Source: Streptomyces camelliae (GTDB lineage Bacteria; Actinomycetota; Actinomycetes; Streptomycetales; Streptomycetaceae). From it: DNA of 64,000 bases. Made by a program: the position numbers and the translations under genes. Below, piece by piece: positions 42,118 through 51,793 of the stretch; the stretch's first letter is position 1; the number at the start of each line of letters is the position of its first letter. Where the stretch lies: contig NZ_CP115300.1 of the NCBI RefSeq assembly GCF_027625935.1, positions 4,402,001 to 4,466,000 on the forward strand. Reading direction: 5' to 3'. The notes beneath the pieces are model-generated. The model had not been told where the DNA came from. It saw only the letters and a list, made by a program, of their open reading frames with translations, and made no database searches.

Positions 42118-45100
42118 TCAGCCGACGAGCGGCTCGACCAGCTCCGGCTCCTGTCCCTGCGTCTCCTCGGTGCCCGCGGCCTGGAGCAGCTCGAACAGGA
42201 ACTCGCCGATGGCAGCCACCGTGGGGCGGTCCCAGAGCAGGGTGCTCGGCAGCGAGAGCCGGAAGATCTTCTCCAGCCGGCGCCGGATCACCACGGTCAT
42301 CACCGAGTCCAGGCCCATCTCCATGAGCGGGCGGCGGACGTCGAAGGTGTCCGGATCGAACTTCAGCTCCCCGGCCACCTGAGCGCGGACCTCGTCCACC
42401 AGGTAGCCGCGCAGCTCCTCGGGAGCCAGCGCCGCCCACTCGGTCTCCGCCTGACCGAGCGTGTCGGTGTCGGGGACGGCCAGCTCGGCCAGGAGCCGAG
42501 GCCGCTCCGCTCCGGGCTCCGGCGGGAGGATCCGCATGGCCGCCGCGTAGGGCAGGTCGTACCGGGAGATGAACTCCCAGCTCCGGAAGGCCTCGGCGGC
42601 CGAGATGTCCGCGGTGCCGCGGGCGGCCAGCTCGATGTCGATCAGCTCGGAGGAGGTCGACATCCCCAACCCGCGCCAGGAGGTCCAGGCAACGCTCAGC
42701 GTGCGGTCGCCGAGGGCCGCGCGGTGCCAGGCCAGTGCGTCCAGGAAGGCGTTGGCCGAGCCGTAGCTGGCCTGGCCGGGCAGGCCGAGAAGCTGGCCGC
42801 AGGAAGAGAAGAGGACCATGAAGTCGAGGGCGCCGACGGGGAAGAGCTCGTGCAGGGCCAGGGCGCCCGCGGCCTTGGGTTGCAGCACGGTGGCCAACGA
42901 CGCCTCGTCGACGTCGAGCGCCATCCGGTTGTCGAGCACACCGGCCGCGTGCACGACGCCGCGGATCGGGGGAAGCCCCAGCGCCTCCGGGTCGAGCGCC
43001 GCCGCGAGGGCCGCGCGGTCGGCGACGTCGACGGCGACGGTACGCACCGTGACGCCCAGGCCCTCCAGCATCTGCACCGCGTCGACCCGCTGACGTGTCG
43101 CGGGATCCGGGACCGTGTTCCACTGCGAGCGCGGCGGCAGAGCCGTCCGGCCCGCCAGCACGAGGCGTCGGGCGCCTCGGCCCGCCAGCCAGGTGGCCAC
43201 CTCCAGACCCAGCACACCGAGACCACCGGTGATCAGGTAGGTGCCGTCGGCACGGCACTCCAGGGCGGCTCGCTCCGGTTCACGCTCGACCGCGACCAGC
43301 CTCGGCACCTCGCGCTGGGCCCCGCGCAGGGAGACGACCTCCTCACCGGATCGTCGTCCGGCGTCCTCGCGGACCAGTCCGACCAGGGCCGCCAGCTCTT
43401 CGTCGGTCGGACGGGAGGAGAGGTCGACCACCCCCGCGAACAGATCCGGGTGCTCACCGGCCAGCACCCGGCCGAGACCCCACAGCACAGAGTCGCCCAG
43501 CGCTTCCTGCCGCAGGCTCTCCCGGACACCGCGCGTCACCGCACGCACGATCGGACGTTCGCCGGGCTGCTGCCGGGCCAGCCGCTGAACCGTACGGGTC
43601 AGCAACCAGGAGGCGGAGACCCCGGCCGTGGCGGGCCCGTGCTCGCGGTCGGGAACGACGAGGACCGCGGTCTCGGGGCCGACCGTCCCGAGCTGCTCGG
43701 GGTCGGCGGCCGCCCGCCACGCGACGCCTGCCCGCGCGAAGCCCTCGCCGATCAGCTGTGCGGCCTCCGGGTCGCCCAGCAGCACCACTTCGGCCAGCGG
43801 CCCAAGGTCTGCGGACCAGTCCCCCGCCTGCCAGGACAGCTCGCTCACCAGGCGGCGCGGGCTCGCGGTCGCGCCCGGGTCGCCGTCGAGGACGCCGTAT
43901 CGCAGCCCGCCGAAGCGGGCGACGACCTCGCCATCGGAATCGGCGATCAGCACGTCCACGGTGTCCGCCGCCGCCAGACCGTCGACGCAGCGCGCGTGCA
44001 GGACGACCTCCGCCGGGCAGTCCCCGAGCAGAGCGACCTCGTGCATGTGGGCCGGCATCCGCAGGATCGGGCTGCCCGGGAAGGTCACCGAGGCGATGGA
44101 GAGGGCGGCGTCGAGGACGCTGGCCCAGGAAGGCGGCGCGGAGCCGTCCGGTGCGGCACTGACGACGGCGGCCAACTCACCCTCGCCCCGCCGCATTTCG
44201 CGCACCTGCCAGGGGAAGCCCATGGCGGCCACGCCGATGTCGGCGAGTCGGTCGATCACGTACTCCTCCGGCAGCGCCTCCGGGCAGCGCGAGCGGATCT
44301 CGCCCAGCTCCAGCCGGCGCGCTCCCACCTGGGTGGCCGGGGAGACCACCGCGGTCGTGTGGGTGAGCCAGGCGCCGTCAGAGTCGGCATCCTCGGCGCC
44401 GACGATGCGCGAGGCGATGCGCAGCGCGCCCTCCTGGAGCACCACCTGCACCTCACGCGGGGTGCTGACGGCCACCGGCACACGCAGGTTGACCTCGGTG
44501 AGACCGGGGAAGGCGGCTCCGTCCGCGGCGGCGGTGAAGAACGTGTTCAGCAGGACCGTCGCCGGGATGATCTCGACGCCCTGGACCGGGTGGTCGCCGG
44601 GGTAGGGACGGCAGCTTTCGTCCAGGTAGGTCTGCCAGAGCCGCGACGGGGTGGGACCGTTGACGGTGACCCTGCGGCCGAGCAGGGTGTGGCTCAGCGG
44701 GTCGTGCTGTCCGCCGCCGAGCTGGGCCGCCGGCGCGGAGCCGTACCAGAACGGCCGGTGCTGCCAGGCACGGACCGGCAGGTCGACCAGCGTGCCGCGG
44801 ACGGTCGCGGACCAGTCGACCGGGACGCCGTGGCTGAACAGGACGGCGGCGTTGGCCAGCAGGGTGTCGAGCTCCGGCTTGTTCCGGCGCAGCGTGTGCG
44901 CGACGACGACGTCGTCGATGCCGGCCTCACCCAGGGTCTCCACGATCGAGTGCGCGACCACGGGGTGAGCGGAGACCTCCAGGAAGGCGCGGTGGCCGTC
45001 TTCGGCGGCCGCCTGGACGGCGCTGCCGAAGCGGACCGGGTTGCGCAGGTTGGCGGCCCAGTAGTCGCCGTCGCGCGGGGCGCTGCTGCGCGGGTCGGCG

Positions 45101-47439
45101 AGGGCGGTGCTGTAGACGGGGATCACGGGCTCGTTCAGCCGCAGGTCGTCGGCCGCGCGTCGCAGTTCGTCGAGGAGCGGGTCCATGTGGTCGCTGTGGA
45201 AGGCGACATCGGAGGCGACCCTGCGGACGGTCAGGCCCTGCGCCTCCCAGCCGACGGCGACCGCTGCCACGGTGTCCACGCCCCCGGCGGCCACGGTGGA
45301 GCCCGGGGAGGCGGCGATGGCGGCGCTGATGTCCGCCCGGCCGGTCAGGCGCTCAACGACCTCGTCGAAGGGCAGGTTCACCATGACCATCGCGCCTTTG
45401 CCCGCGACCCGGCGCAGCAGTGCGGAGCGCCGGCAGATCAGCCGGGAGCCGTCGAGCAGGCTCAGGATGCCGGCCTCGACCGCGGCGGCGAGCTCGCCGA
45501 CCGAGTGGCCGATCACGGCGGAGGGCCGCAGGCCGCGCGAACGCCACACGGCGGAGAGCGCCACCTGCATCGCGAAGATCATCGGCTGGATCCGGTCCAC
45601 CTCGACGAGATCGCCGTCGACCAGCACCTGGCGGGGTGAGAAACCGATCTCCTCCAGGAAGACCGGCCCGATCTCGTCGAGCACGGCGGCGAACACCGGC
45701 TCACGATCCAGGAGTTCGCGGCCCATACCGATCCACTGGGCGCCATGGCCGGAGAAGACCCAGACCGCGTCGCCGACCGCGGGAAGGACGGCACCCGTCT
45801 CGACCCCGTCCCCGGGGCGCTGCTCGGCCAGGGCGGTGAGCCGCTCCACGGCCTGCTCCTGGTCGGCCGCCACGACGACGGCCCGGGACTGGACGTGGTC
45901 GCGGTGCACCGACAGCGTGGACGCGACGTCCGCCAAGGGCGTGCCTGCGCCGGGTCCGGTCAGCCACTCGGCCAGGCGTCCGGCCTGGGCGCGCACGCCC
46001 GACTCGGTGGCCGCGGACAGCGGGAGGAGCAGCGTGCCCGAGGTACCGCCGCCGGCCTGCTGACGGGCTGCCGGGGCGGGGGCCTCCTCAAGGATGAGGT
46101 GGCTGATCGTGCCGCCGTAACCGTAGCCGGAGACACCGGCTCGGCGCGGGTGGTCGGTGGCCGGCCAGGGGGTGGGTTCGGTGACCACCTTCAGCCCCGC
46201 CTCGTCCCACGGGATGGCCGGGTTGGGGGTGGTGAAGTAGTCGGCCTGCGGCGGGATCTCGCCGTGGTGCAGCGCGAGCACGGCCTTGATCAGCCCGGCC
46301 ACGCCCGCGCCGGCCTCCAGATGCCCGATGTTGGGTTTGACGGAGCCCACCAGGCAGGGCCGGTCGGCCGGACGCGGGCCGAAGACCTGGGCCATGGCCC
46401 CGACCTCGATCGGGTCACCGGCCCGGGTGCCGGTTCCGTGCGCCTCGACGTAGTCGACGGTGGCGGGGTCGATGCCGCAGGACCGGTAGGCCTGGCGCAG
46501 CAGGTGCGCCTGGGCCTCCTCGCTGGGCGCCATGATGCCGTTGGTGCGGCCGTCCTGGTTGACCGCGCTGCCGCGGATGACCGCGAGGACCCGGTCGCCG
46601 TCGCGCTGCGCGTCGGAAAGGCGCTTGAGTACGACGACGCCGGCGCCCTCACCACGGCCGTAGCCGTCGGCAGAGGCGTCGAAGGACTTGCTGCGCCCGT
46701 CCGGTGAGACCGCGCCGGCCGCGTCCAGGACCATGGTCAGCCCGGGGCCGGCCATGATGTTCACACCGCCCGCCAGCGCCACCGGGCACTCGCCGGAGCG
46801 CAAGGCCTGGCATGCCAGGTGGAGTGCGACCAGCGACGCGGAGCAGGCGGTGTCCACGGCCAGGCTCGATCCGCGCAGGTCGAGCGTGTAGGAGACGCGG
46901 TTGGCCACCGCGCAGAAGGCCGCGCCGATCCCCGTCCACGCCTCGATCCGCGGCAGGTCCTCCAGCATCCGACGCCCGTAGTCGTCGGAACCGACGCCGA
47001 TGAAGACGCCCGCGTCACCGCCGGCCAGCGAGCGCGGCCGTATCCCGGCGTGCTCAAGCGCCTCCCAGGCGACCTCCAGCACGATGCGCTGCTGGGGATC
47101 CATCAGCTCTGCCTCACGGGGCAGGATGCCGAAGAAGTCGGCGTCGAAGCCCGCGATGTCGTCCAGGAAGCCGCCGCTGCGGGTCACCTTGCGCAGAGCC
47201 GCGGCGTTCTGAGGGCCGGCCTCCTCGTAGGACTCCCAGCGCTCCTGCGGCACGTCCCCGATGCCGTCACGGCGCTCCATCAGGAGTCGCCAGTAGTCCT
47301 CGGGCGAGTCGACGCCACCGGCGAACCGGCAGCCCATGCCGACGACGGCGATGGGTTCCGGCGTTCTTCGAACGAAGTGCGTCGACTCGGTCTCGTTCGA
47401 CGGGCGCTGCGCCTCGTCGGGCTCGTGGGAAACAGTCAT
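42118..47439 (-). CDS. Iterative type I PKS, 6-methylsalicylic acid synthase type
   Basis: A 1773-residue single-module synthase. KS about 28-455 has the Cys in DTACSAS (about 197) plus EAHGTGT and [12 protein letters not shown] about 555-890 has GHSVGE (Ser about 644) and [12 protein letters not shown], fitting malonyl-CoA. The DH/thioester-hydrolase-like domain about 905-1180 has [10 protein letters not shown] (HxxxGxxxxP) and a later LDAALS Asp. KR about 1190-1600 has [12 protein letters not shown] and the Ser, Tyr, Asn set [18 protein letters not shown] about 1670-1745 has GLDSVM (Ser about 1710). There is no ER, methyltransferase or thioesterase. Order and length match ChlB1-, AziB- and NcsB-type bacterial enzymes, so the product is 6-methylsalicylate or, less likely, a naphthoate. 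ATG at 47439 with GGAG is chosen over GTG at 47472. Confidence 0.95.
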   Translation of the reverse strand: MTVSHEPDEAQRPSNETESTHFVRRTPEPIAVVGMGCRFAGGVDSPEDYWRLLMERRDGIGDVPQERWESYEEAGPQNAAALRKVTRSGGFLDDIAGFDADFFGILPREAELMDPQQRIVLEVAWEALEHAGIRPRSLAGGDAGVFIGVGSDDYGRRMLEDLPRIEAWTGIGAAFCAVANRVSYTLDLRGSSLAVDTACSASLVALHLACQALRSGECPVALAGGVNIMAGPGLTMVLDAAGAVSPDGRSKSFDASADGYGRGEGAGVVVLKRLSDAQRDGDRVLAVIRGSAVNQDGRTNGIMAPSEEAQAHLLRQAYRSCGIDPATVDYVEAHGTGTRAGDPIEVGAMAQVFGPRPADRPCLVGSVKPNIGHLEAGAGVAGLIKAVLALHHGEIPPQADYFTTPNPAIPWDEAGLKVVTEPTPWPATDHPRRAGVSGYGYGGTISHLILEEAPAPAARQQAGGGTSGTLLLPLSAATESGVRAQAGRLAEWLTGPGAGTPLADVASTLSVHRDHVQSRAVVVAADQEQAVERLTALAEQRPGDGVETGAVLPAVGDAVWVFSGHGAQWIGMGRELLDREPVFAAVLDEIGPVFLEEIGFSPRQVLVDGDLVEVDRIQPMIFAMQVALSAVWRSRGLRPSAVIGHSVGELAAAVEAGILSLLDGSRLICRRSALLRRVAGKGAMVMVNLPFDEVVERLTGRADISAAIAASPGSTVAAGGVDTVAAVAVGWEAQGLTVRRVASDVAFHSDHMDPLLDELRRAADDLRLNEPVIPVYSTALADPRSSAPRDGDYWAANLRNPVRFGSAVQAAAEDGHRAFLEVSAHPVVAHSIVETLGEAGIDDVVVAHTLRRNKPELDTLLANAAVLFSHGVPVDWSATVRGTLVDLPVRAWQHRPFWYGSAPAAQLGGGQHDPLSHTLLGRRVTVNGPTPSRLWQTYLDESCRPYPGDHPVQGVEIIPATVLLNTFFTAAADGAAFPGLTEVNLRVPVAVSTPREVQVVLQEGALRIASRIVGAEDADSDGAWLTHTTAVVSPATQVGARRLELGEIRSRCPEALPEEYVIDRLADIGVAAMGFPWQVREMRRGEGELAAVVSAAPDGSAPPSWASVLDAALSIASVTFPGSPILRMPAHMHEVALLGDCPAEVVLHARCVDGLAAADTVDVLIADSDGEVVARFGGLRYGVLDGDPGATASPRRLVSELSWQAGDWSADLGPLAEVVLLGDPEAAQLIGEGFARAGVAWRAAADPEQLGTVGPETAVLVVPDREHGPATAGVSASWLLTRTVQRLARQQPGERPIVRAVTRGVRESLRQEALGDSVLWGLGRVLAGEHPDLFAGVVDLSSRPTDEELAALVGLVREDAGRRSGEEVVSLRGAQREVPRLVAVEREPERAALECRADGTYLITGGLGVLGLEVATWLAGRGARRLVLAGRTALPPRSQWNTVPDPATRQRVDAVQMLEGLGVTVRTVAVDVADRAALAAALDPEALGLPPIRGVVHAAGVLDNRMALDVDEASLATVLQPKAAGALALHELFPVGALDFMVLFSSCGQLLGLPGQASYGSANAFLDALAWHRAALGDRTLSVAWTSWRGLGMSTSSELIDIELAARGTADISAAEAFRSWEFISRYDLPYAAAMRILPPEPGAERPRLLAELAVPDTDTLGQAETEWAALAPEELRGYLVDEVRAQVAGELKFDPDTFDVRRPLMEMGLDSVMTVVIRRRLEKIFRLSLPSTLLWDRPTVAAIGEFLFELLQAAGTEETQGQEPELVEPLVG

Positions 47440-47508
47440 CTGGGCAATCTCCACTCGATAGGGCTTGACCACGGTGGTGAGCGGTGAGGTGAGAAAGGAC
47501 CGGGTACG

Positions 47509-49536
47509 TCAGCAGGGCGAGAGCGCCAGAGGCCAGGACGCGACGGCGTCCACGCGCCCTGCGACGAGCGCTGTGTGCAGACGGGCGGGCCAGTTGTCGG
47601 CCGCATGCCCCGGGGCGTCGAGGGCCCAGCCTCCGACGGCGTCGATGATCAGGGGGAGTCCGGACTCGGTTCGAAGGCGGTCGGCCAGTTCCAGGACCAC
47701 CGTCCAGTGGTCTTCTCCGGCCGAGGTGGCCGACTGCGTCGAGGTGTCGCGCTCCGGCAGGCGCAGGTGGATGCCGACTGCGCCTGCCGCTGCCGCTGCC
47801 GACGCGCAGGCGGACAACTGGTCGGCCTGCTGTCGGGCCGGACGGCCGTCGGGGCACCGGAGGCCGATGAGCAGCTGTCGGCCGGCTTCCCGCGTGGGCA
47901 GCGCGGCGCAGGCGCGGGCGAAGGTGTCCGGCGTCGGTTCGTCGAGGAGCAGGGCCAGTAGCGGCATTTCCAGGAGCCGGTACTGTGGCTGTGCCCGGAC
48001 CTCTTCGCAGTCCACGACCGCGCCGAGCAGCGCACCGGCGAGCCCGGCCTCGCGGACGGCCCTGCGCCATTGCCTGCTCTCCCCGGAGGCCGGCCCGACC
48101 CCCGTACCGCTCCGGGTGGGGTGCTGTCGGGCGGCGCCGCTCCAGTCGGCGAGAACGAGGCTGTGCCCTGCCAGCGCCTGAGCCACGCAGGTGTCCGACT
48201 GGCTGAGCGACGGAGGAACCACGCTGAGCATCCGATTGCGGAGAATCGTTTCACCAAGCTGCAGGGGGAATGCCAGCGCGTGTGGTGTGCGGCCCTTGGA
48301 CGCCGACGTGTCAGACCCGGCCGCTGCGACGCCGGGTGACGTGGCCTCGGCGACGAAGGCCGACTCCGCTGCGGCGATCCGCTCGGGGTGCCGGCGTCGT
48401 AGTCCTGCCAAGCTGATCGCCGGTGTACGAGTCAGGAAGTGGAATCCGAACCTCTCCGGGTCCCGGTCGACCCGCTGCGCGAAGGTCTCCCACCAGCGCA
48501 TGCTGGGAGCCGCCCAGCCCTGGGTGCGGGCCACCTCCGGTCGACGGGCCTCCTCGTACGACTTGAAGGCCGGGGCCAGATCGGCGGCCGTGACGGTTCG
48601 CGGGCCGCCCGGGCCGCCCCACTCTCCCAGGGCATCGGCCAGACCGATCGCGTCCTCCATCGCGAGCTTCGTTCCCGAGCCGACGGAGAAGTGAGCGGTG
48701 TGCGCGGCATCGCCGAGGAGCACCAGGTTGTCGTGCCACCAGACCCGATTATGGACCACTCGAAAATTGGCCCAGCGGCTGTTGTTCACAAGCAGCGGGT
48801 GTCCCTTGAGATGGTCGGCGAAGACCTCCTCCATCAATTGCTGAGAATACTCGTCGCTCTGTTCCGGGGAATTCGCCCGCTCCGTGGAGACATCCATTCC
48901 AGCGGCACGCCAGGCCTGCTCGTCGGTTTCCACGATGAAGGTGCTGAGGCCGTCGGCGAAGGGGTAGGTATGGGCCGCGAAGACTCCGAATGCGGTCTTC
49001 ACGAACGGGAATGTCACTCGCTGCATCGGGGCTGTGGTGCCGTACCAGATGAACTTGGCAGAGCCCTGCTCCACCTTTGTCCCGAACACTTCCTTGCGGG
49101 CGTCCCTCGTGGCCGAACCAACCCCGTCGGCGGCCACGACGAGCTGGTGTTCGGCACAGAGTTCCGCCGCGTTCGCCTCAGTGCGGAAGTCGAGCTGTGC
49201 GCCGCTGGCCAGGGCCTGCTCCTGCAAGATGTCCAGCAGAACACGCCGCGCGATGGCCGTGAAGCCGTACCCGCCGTACCGGAGCTCCCGCCCGCCGACG
49301 CGAACCTCCATGTCGCGCCAGGAACGGCTGGCCGCAACGATTCGATCGTGCGTCTCAGGGTCCGCCGCGTGCAAGGCCGACATTGTCCGATCGGAGAAGA
49401 CGATCCCGAATCCGAACGTCGCCCCCACAGGGTTGCGCTCACGTACATGGACCCGCGCCGCTATTCCCCGCATCAGCAGGAGCCGGGCCAGGAAAAGTCC
49501 ACCGGGCCCTCCGCCGATCACGCCGACATCAAGCAT
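47509..49536 (-). CDS. Salicylyl-/anthraniloyl-CoA hydroxylase-like flavoprotein with degenerate C-terminal reductase half
   Basis: About 675 residues. N-terminal FAD monooxygenase about 1-400: Rossmann site VIGGGPGGLFLARLL, the second FAD motif VVAADGVGSATR and the GDAAHT motif at about 277. The FGFGIVFSDRTMSALHAADP block resembles salicylyl-CoA 5-hydroxylase and anthraniloyl-CoA monooxygenase. In those enzymes an Old-Yellow-Enzyme-like TIM barrel follows. Here the C-terminal 250 residues keep only scattered traces (NRMLSVVPPSLSQSDTCVAQ, then LLIGLRCPDGRPA) and lack the usual FMN and catalytic motifs. It probably hydroxylates an activated 6-methylsalicyl unit. It lies 69 bp upstream of the PKS in the same operon. 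ATG at 49536 is the start. Confidence 0.85.
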   Translation of the reverse strand: MLDVGVIGGGPGGLFLARLLLMRGIAARVHVRERNPVGATFGFGIVFSDRTMSALHAADPETHDRIVAASRSWRDMEVRVGGRELRYGGYGFTAIARRVLLDILQEQALASGAQLDFRTEANAAELCAEHQLVVAADGVGSATRDARKEVFGTKVEQGSAKFIWYGTTAPMQRVTFPFVKTAFGVFAAHTYPFADGLSTFIVETDEQAWRAAGMDVSTERANSPEQSDEYSQQLMEEVFADHLKGHPLLVNNSRWANFRVVHNRVWWHDNLVLLGDAAHTAHFSVGSGTKLAMEDAIGLADALGEWGGPGGPRTVTAADLAPAFKSYEEARRPEVARTQGWAAPSMRWWETFAQRVDRDPERFGFHFLTRTPAISLAGLRRRHPERIAAAESAFVAEATSPGVAAAGSDTSASKGRTPHALAFPLQLGETILRNRMLSVVPPSLSQSDTCVAQALAGHSLVLADWSGAARQHPTRSGTGVGPASGESRQWRRAVREAGLAGALLGAVVDCEEVRAQPQYRLLEMPLLALLLDEPTPDTFARACAALPTREAGRQLLIGLRCPDGRPARQQADQLSACASAAAAAGAVGIHLRLPERDTSTQSATSAGEDHWTVVLELADRLRTESGLPLIIDAVGGWALDAPGHAADNWPARLHTALVAGRVDAVASWPLALSPC

Positions 49537-49606
49537 TATTTCCAACTCCAGGCCACTGGACGAACAGTCACTCGATTTGTCGCTGGATTTGAGTGTCACG
49601 TAGACG

Positions 49607-49635
49607 GATCAAGCCACACTCAAGTGAGGATCAAG
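49607..49635 (-). promoter_or_regulatory. Three SARP-type heptamers at 11-bp spacing
   Basis: Heptamers GATCAAG (49607-49613), ACTCAAG (49618-49624) and GATCAAG (49629-49635) are separated by exactly four bases each; on the minus strand they read CTTGATC, CTTGAGT, CTTGATC. Direct heptamers in 11-bp register are the classical SARP binding signature. They lie 71-99 bases upstream of the hydroxylase ATG, so the SARP at 35968 very likely activates the hydroxylase-PKS operon here. Confidence 0.75.
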
Positions 49636-50326
49636 CGCCCTTCCAGGTAGCATTCCGTTCACAATCCGGACTCATAGACGGCGCGACTGGTCGGTTGCCG
49701 ACCAGAAACTCGCCCTTGCCCGCCGCGGCGCCGGCGACCTCACCCAGGCCCTGCGCTTCATCGACATCGCCCGCAACAGCGGGACCACCGACTCACCGAT
49801 GCAACGCGTGCGACTGGACACCGCTCATGGCCACATCCTGCTCTCCGATGCGGCGACCCGGGATGACGGACTGATGCTCGTCCTCTTTCTCTTTGGCCAA
49901 CCGCTGTCCCGGATCGTCAAGCTCCACATCGACCAATTACGCGATCGCCCTGATGGACTTCACGTCACCTTCGGGGCGGACTGGCTGAACGTGCCGGAAC
50001 CCGCAGCATCCGTGATCCGTGTTCACCTGGCAGCCCGTCCGGGACTCGACACCGCCGCCAACCCCACGTCCCGGCTGCTGTTCCCCGGTTTCATGCCGGG
50101 CCGCCCGATGCACGTCTACGCCGCAGCGAACATCCTCCGCACGATCGGCATCCGACCCCTGGCTGCCCGCTCACGCACCTGGCTCCAGATGGTCCGCGAG
50201 GCCCCGCCTTCCGTCCTCGCCGACACCCTGGGCATCAACGCCTCCACCGCAACGCGCTACGCGGAGCGAGCCGGCACCGACTACCTCGCCTACGCGCTTG
50301 AGTGTTGTGCTTGGCGAGCGAGCTGA
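49628..50326 (+). pseudogene. C-terminal remnant of a tyrosine-recombinase-like (XerD-type) protein
   Basis: The frame is open from about 49628 and coding-like from about 49690 (DWSVADQKLALARRGAGDLT). It carries the segments ILLSDAATRDDGLMLVLFLF, RLLFPGFMPGRPMHVYAAAN and SVLADTLGINASTATRYAER. These match, from memory, the C-terminal half of streptomycete XerD-like recombinases, in which the catalytic part is already degenerate. The N-terminal half and start are missing; an internal ATG at 49799 gives 175 residues. It abuts the outer edge of the polyketide cluster and may mark a past insertion boundary. Confidence 0.55.
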
Positions 50327-50450
50327 TCTCGTCTCCTACACGCAAGCTCTCGCCGCCCGAATCGACCGATACGCCGCAGCCCGACCCACGCGGGGGCACG
50401 GCCCATGAGCACACAAGGCTCACGCGTCGGGGTGTCGCTGAGGCTCCGCG

Positions 50451-51191
50451 TCAGGACGGGGCGAGGACGCAGAACTCGTGGCCCTCTGGGTCGGCCAGGC
50501 ACGTCCACGGGACGTCGCCCTGGCCGACGCCGAGGTCAGTGGCGCCGAGGGCCCGCAGCCGGGCCACCTCCGCTGCTTTGTCGTCACCGGGGTACGGCAG
50601 CAGGTCGAGATGGACGCGGTCCGGCACGGTCTTCACGTCGGGCGTGCGGAGGAATTCGAGATACGGGCCGGCACCCTTGGCGGAGCGCAACACCGCCTGA
50701 TCGTCGCTCACCTCGTGCAGGGTCCAGTCCATCGCCTCGTCCCAGAACCGGGCCATGGCCCGCGGATCCGTGCAGTCGATCACCACCGCGGCGATCGGCC
50801 CGGTGTCCCGGTAGATCTCGCGAGGTTCCAGCACGCAGAACTCGTTGCCCTCGGGGTCGGCGAGGACCGTCCACGGCACCTCTCCCTGGCCCACGTCGGC
50901 GGGCGTCGCACCGAGAGACTTCAGGCGCGCGACCAGTTCCGCCTGATGGGCCGCGGAGGTGGTGGCGAGATCGAGGTGTATACGGTTCTTTGCCGATGTC
51001 CTGGGTTCCGGGACGGGGACGACGTCGATGCCGACGAAGACCGGGTCCGGCCAGACGAGGCCGCCGGCGGGTCCGACGTAGGTGGTCACGCCAGGGCTGT
51101 AAGCACTCCAGCCGAGCGCCTCCGCCCAGAACCTGCCGACTGCCGAGGGATCAAGAGCCTTTATGTTCACCATGACAGGTCGCAGTGCCAT
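50451..51191 (-). CDS. Two-domain VOC family protein (glyoxalase-like)
   Basis: A 246-residue protein with two VOC modules, the second opening PIAAVVIDCTDPRAMARFWD and the first PVMVNIKALDPSAVGRFWAE. Each ends in a conserved GQGxVPWTxLADPEGxEFCVL strand. This is the Glyoxalase_6-like tandem form common in actinobacteria; substrates are unknown. It is not obviously part of the polyketide cluster, since a recombinase remnant lies between. The start is ATG at 51191. Confidence 0.9.
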   Translation of the reverse strand: MALRPVMVNIKALDPSAVGRFWAEALGWSAYSPGVTTYVGPAGGLVWPDPVFVGIDVVPVPEPRTSAKNRIHLDLATTSAAHQAELVARLKSLGATPADVGQGEVPWTVLADPEGNEFCVLEPREIYRDTGPIAAVVIDCTDPRAMARFWDEAMDWTLHEVSDDQAVLRSAKGAGPYLEFLRTPDVKTVPDRVHLDLLPYPGDDKAAEVARLRALGATDLGVGQGDVPWTCLADPEGHEFCVLAPS

Positions 51192-51345
51192 GCCGGCGAT
51201 CCTATGCGCCCGCTCTGCAACGACATCCGCACCGTCGCCGAACAGAGATCGACTCGCTCATCAAGCTTGCCGACGAAGACTCAGCCTCGCCAAGTGAACT
51301 GCTCACTCGCCAGATGAAGTGCTGAGTCACAACTCACCCCAGACG

Positions 51346-51542
51346 AATAGCCGTCCTTACCACCTTCCTGCGATGGGCCCTGGACGTGCTGGCACCCGGC
51401 CCCGGTCCGCCCCTACCTCCTCGCGGTCGAGCGGGAGCAGGAGCGGGCACGGCAGTACCGGCGCCGTGTCGCTCTGGTCCTGGCCGCCGACTTCGGGATC
51501 GACCTCGACCGGCACGTCGTCGGCGCGGAGGCGGTGGCCTGA
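51346..51542 (+). pseudogene. Frameshifted small gene upstream of the zinc-ribbon gene
   Basis: One frame reads IAVLTTFLRWALDVLAPG near 51350-51400, and the next frame continues RPYLLAVEREQERARQYRRR, then VALVLAADFGIDLDRHVVGA to a TGA at 51540 that overlaps the next ATG (TGATG). Together they make one plausible small protein of about 65 residues, interrupted by a one-base shift near 51400. No start codon with a ribosome site is seen upstream. Confidence 0.45.
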
Positions 51543-51793
51543 TGGACGCGACCCCTGAGCGCCCCGAGGCGGAGCCGACGCCGCGGCGGCCGGTGCGGAT
51601 GTGCGTCCGCTGCAACGGCACCACCGACCAGCCGGTCGCCGTCTCCGAGGTGCACGCCGACACCGGGCCCGGCTTCAACGTGTACGCGTGCCCGGACTGT
51701 GCGACGCACTACCCGCCCCAGCCGGACGTGCTCATCCTGCTGCCCGGCTCCCGCCGTGCAGAGGTGAGCGATCAACGCCCAACCCCTCCGTAG
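51542..51793 (+). CDS. Small zinc-ribbon protein
   Basis: An 83-residue protein with CVRC and CPDC pairs about 35 residues apart, typical of a small zinc ribbon; the middle reads ISEV-like VAVSEVHADTGPGFNVYA and the tail is charged. Its start overlaps the preceding frameshifted gene (TGATG), and its 3' end overlaps the convergent ATPase gene by 22 bases. Function is unknown; such proteins often sit in mobile or accessory DNA. Confidence 0.7.
   Translation: MDATPERPEAEPTPRRPVRMCVRCNGTTDQPVAVSEVHADTGPGFNVYACPDCATHYPPQPDVLILLPGSRRAEVSDQRPTPP

Noticed and set aside
42724..45639. 971-codon plus-strand frame opposite the PKS
   Set aside because: Antisense shadow of PKS domains whose active-site motifs are all present on the minus strand.
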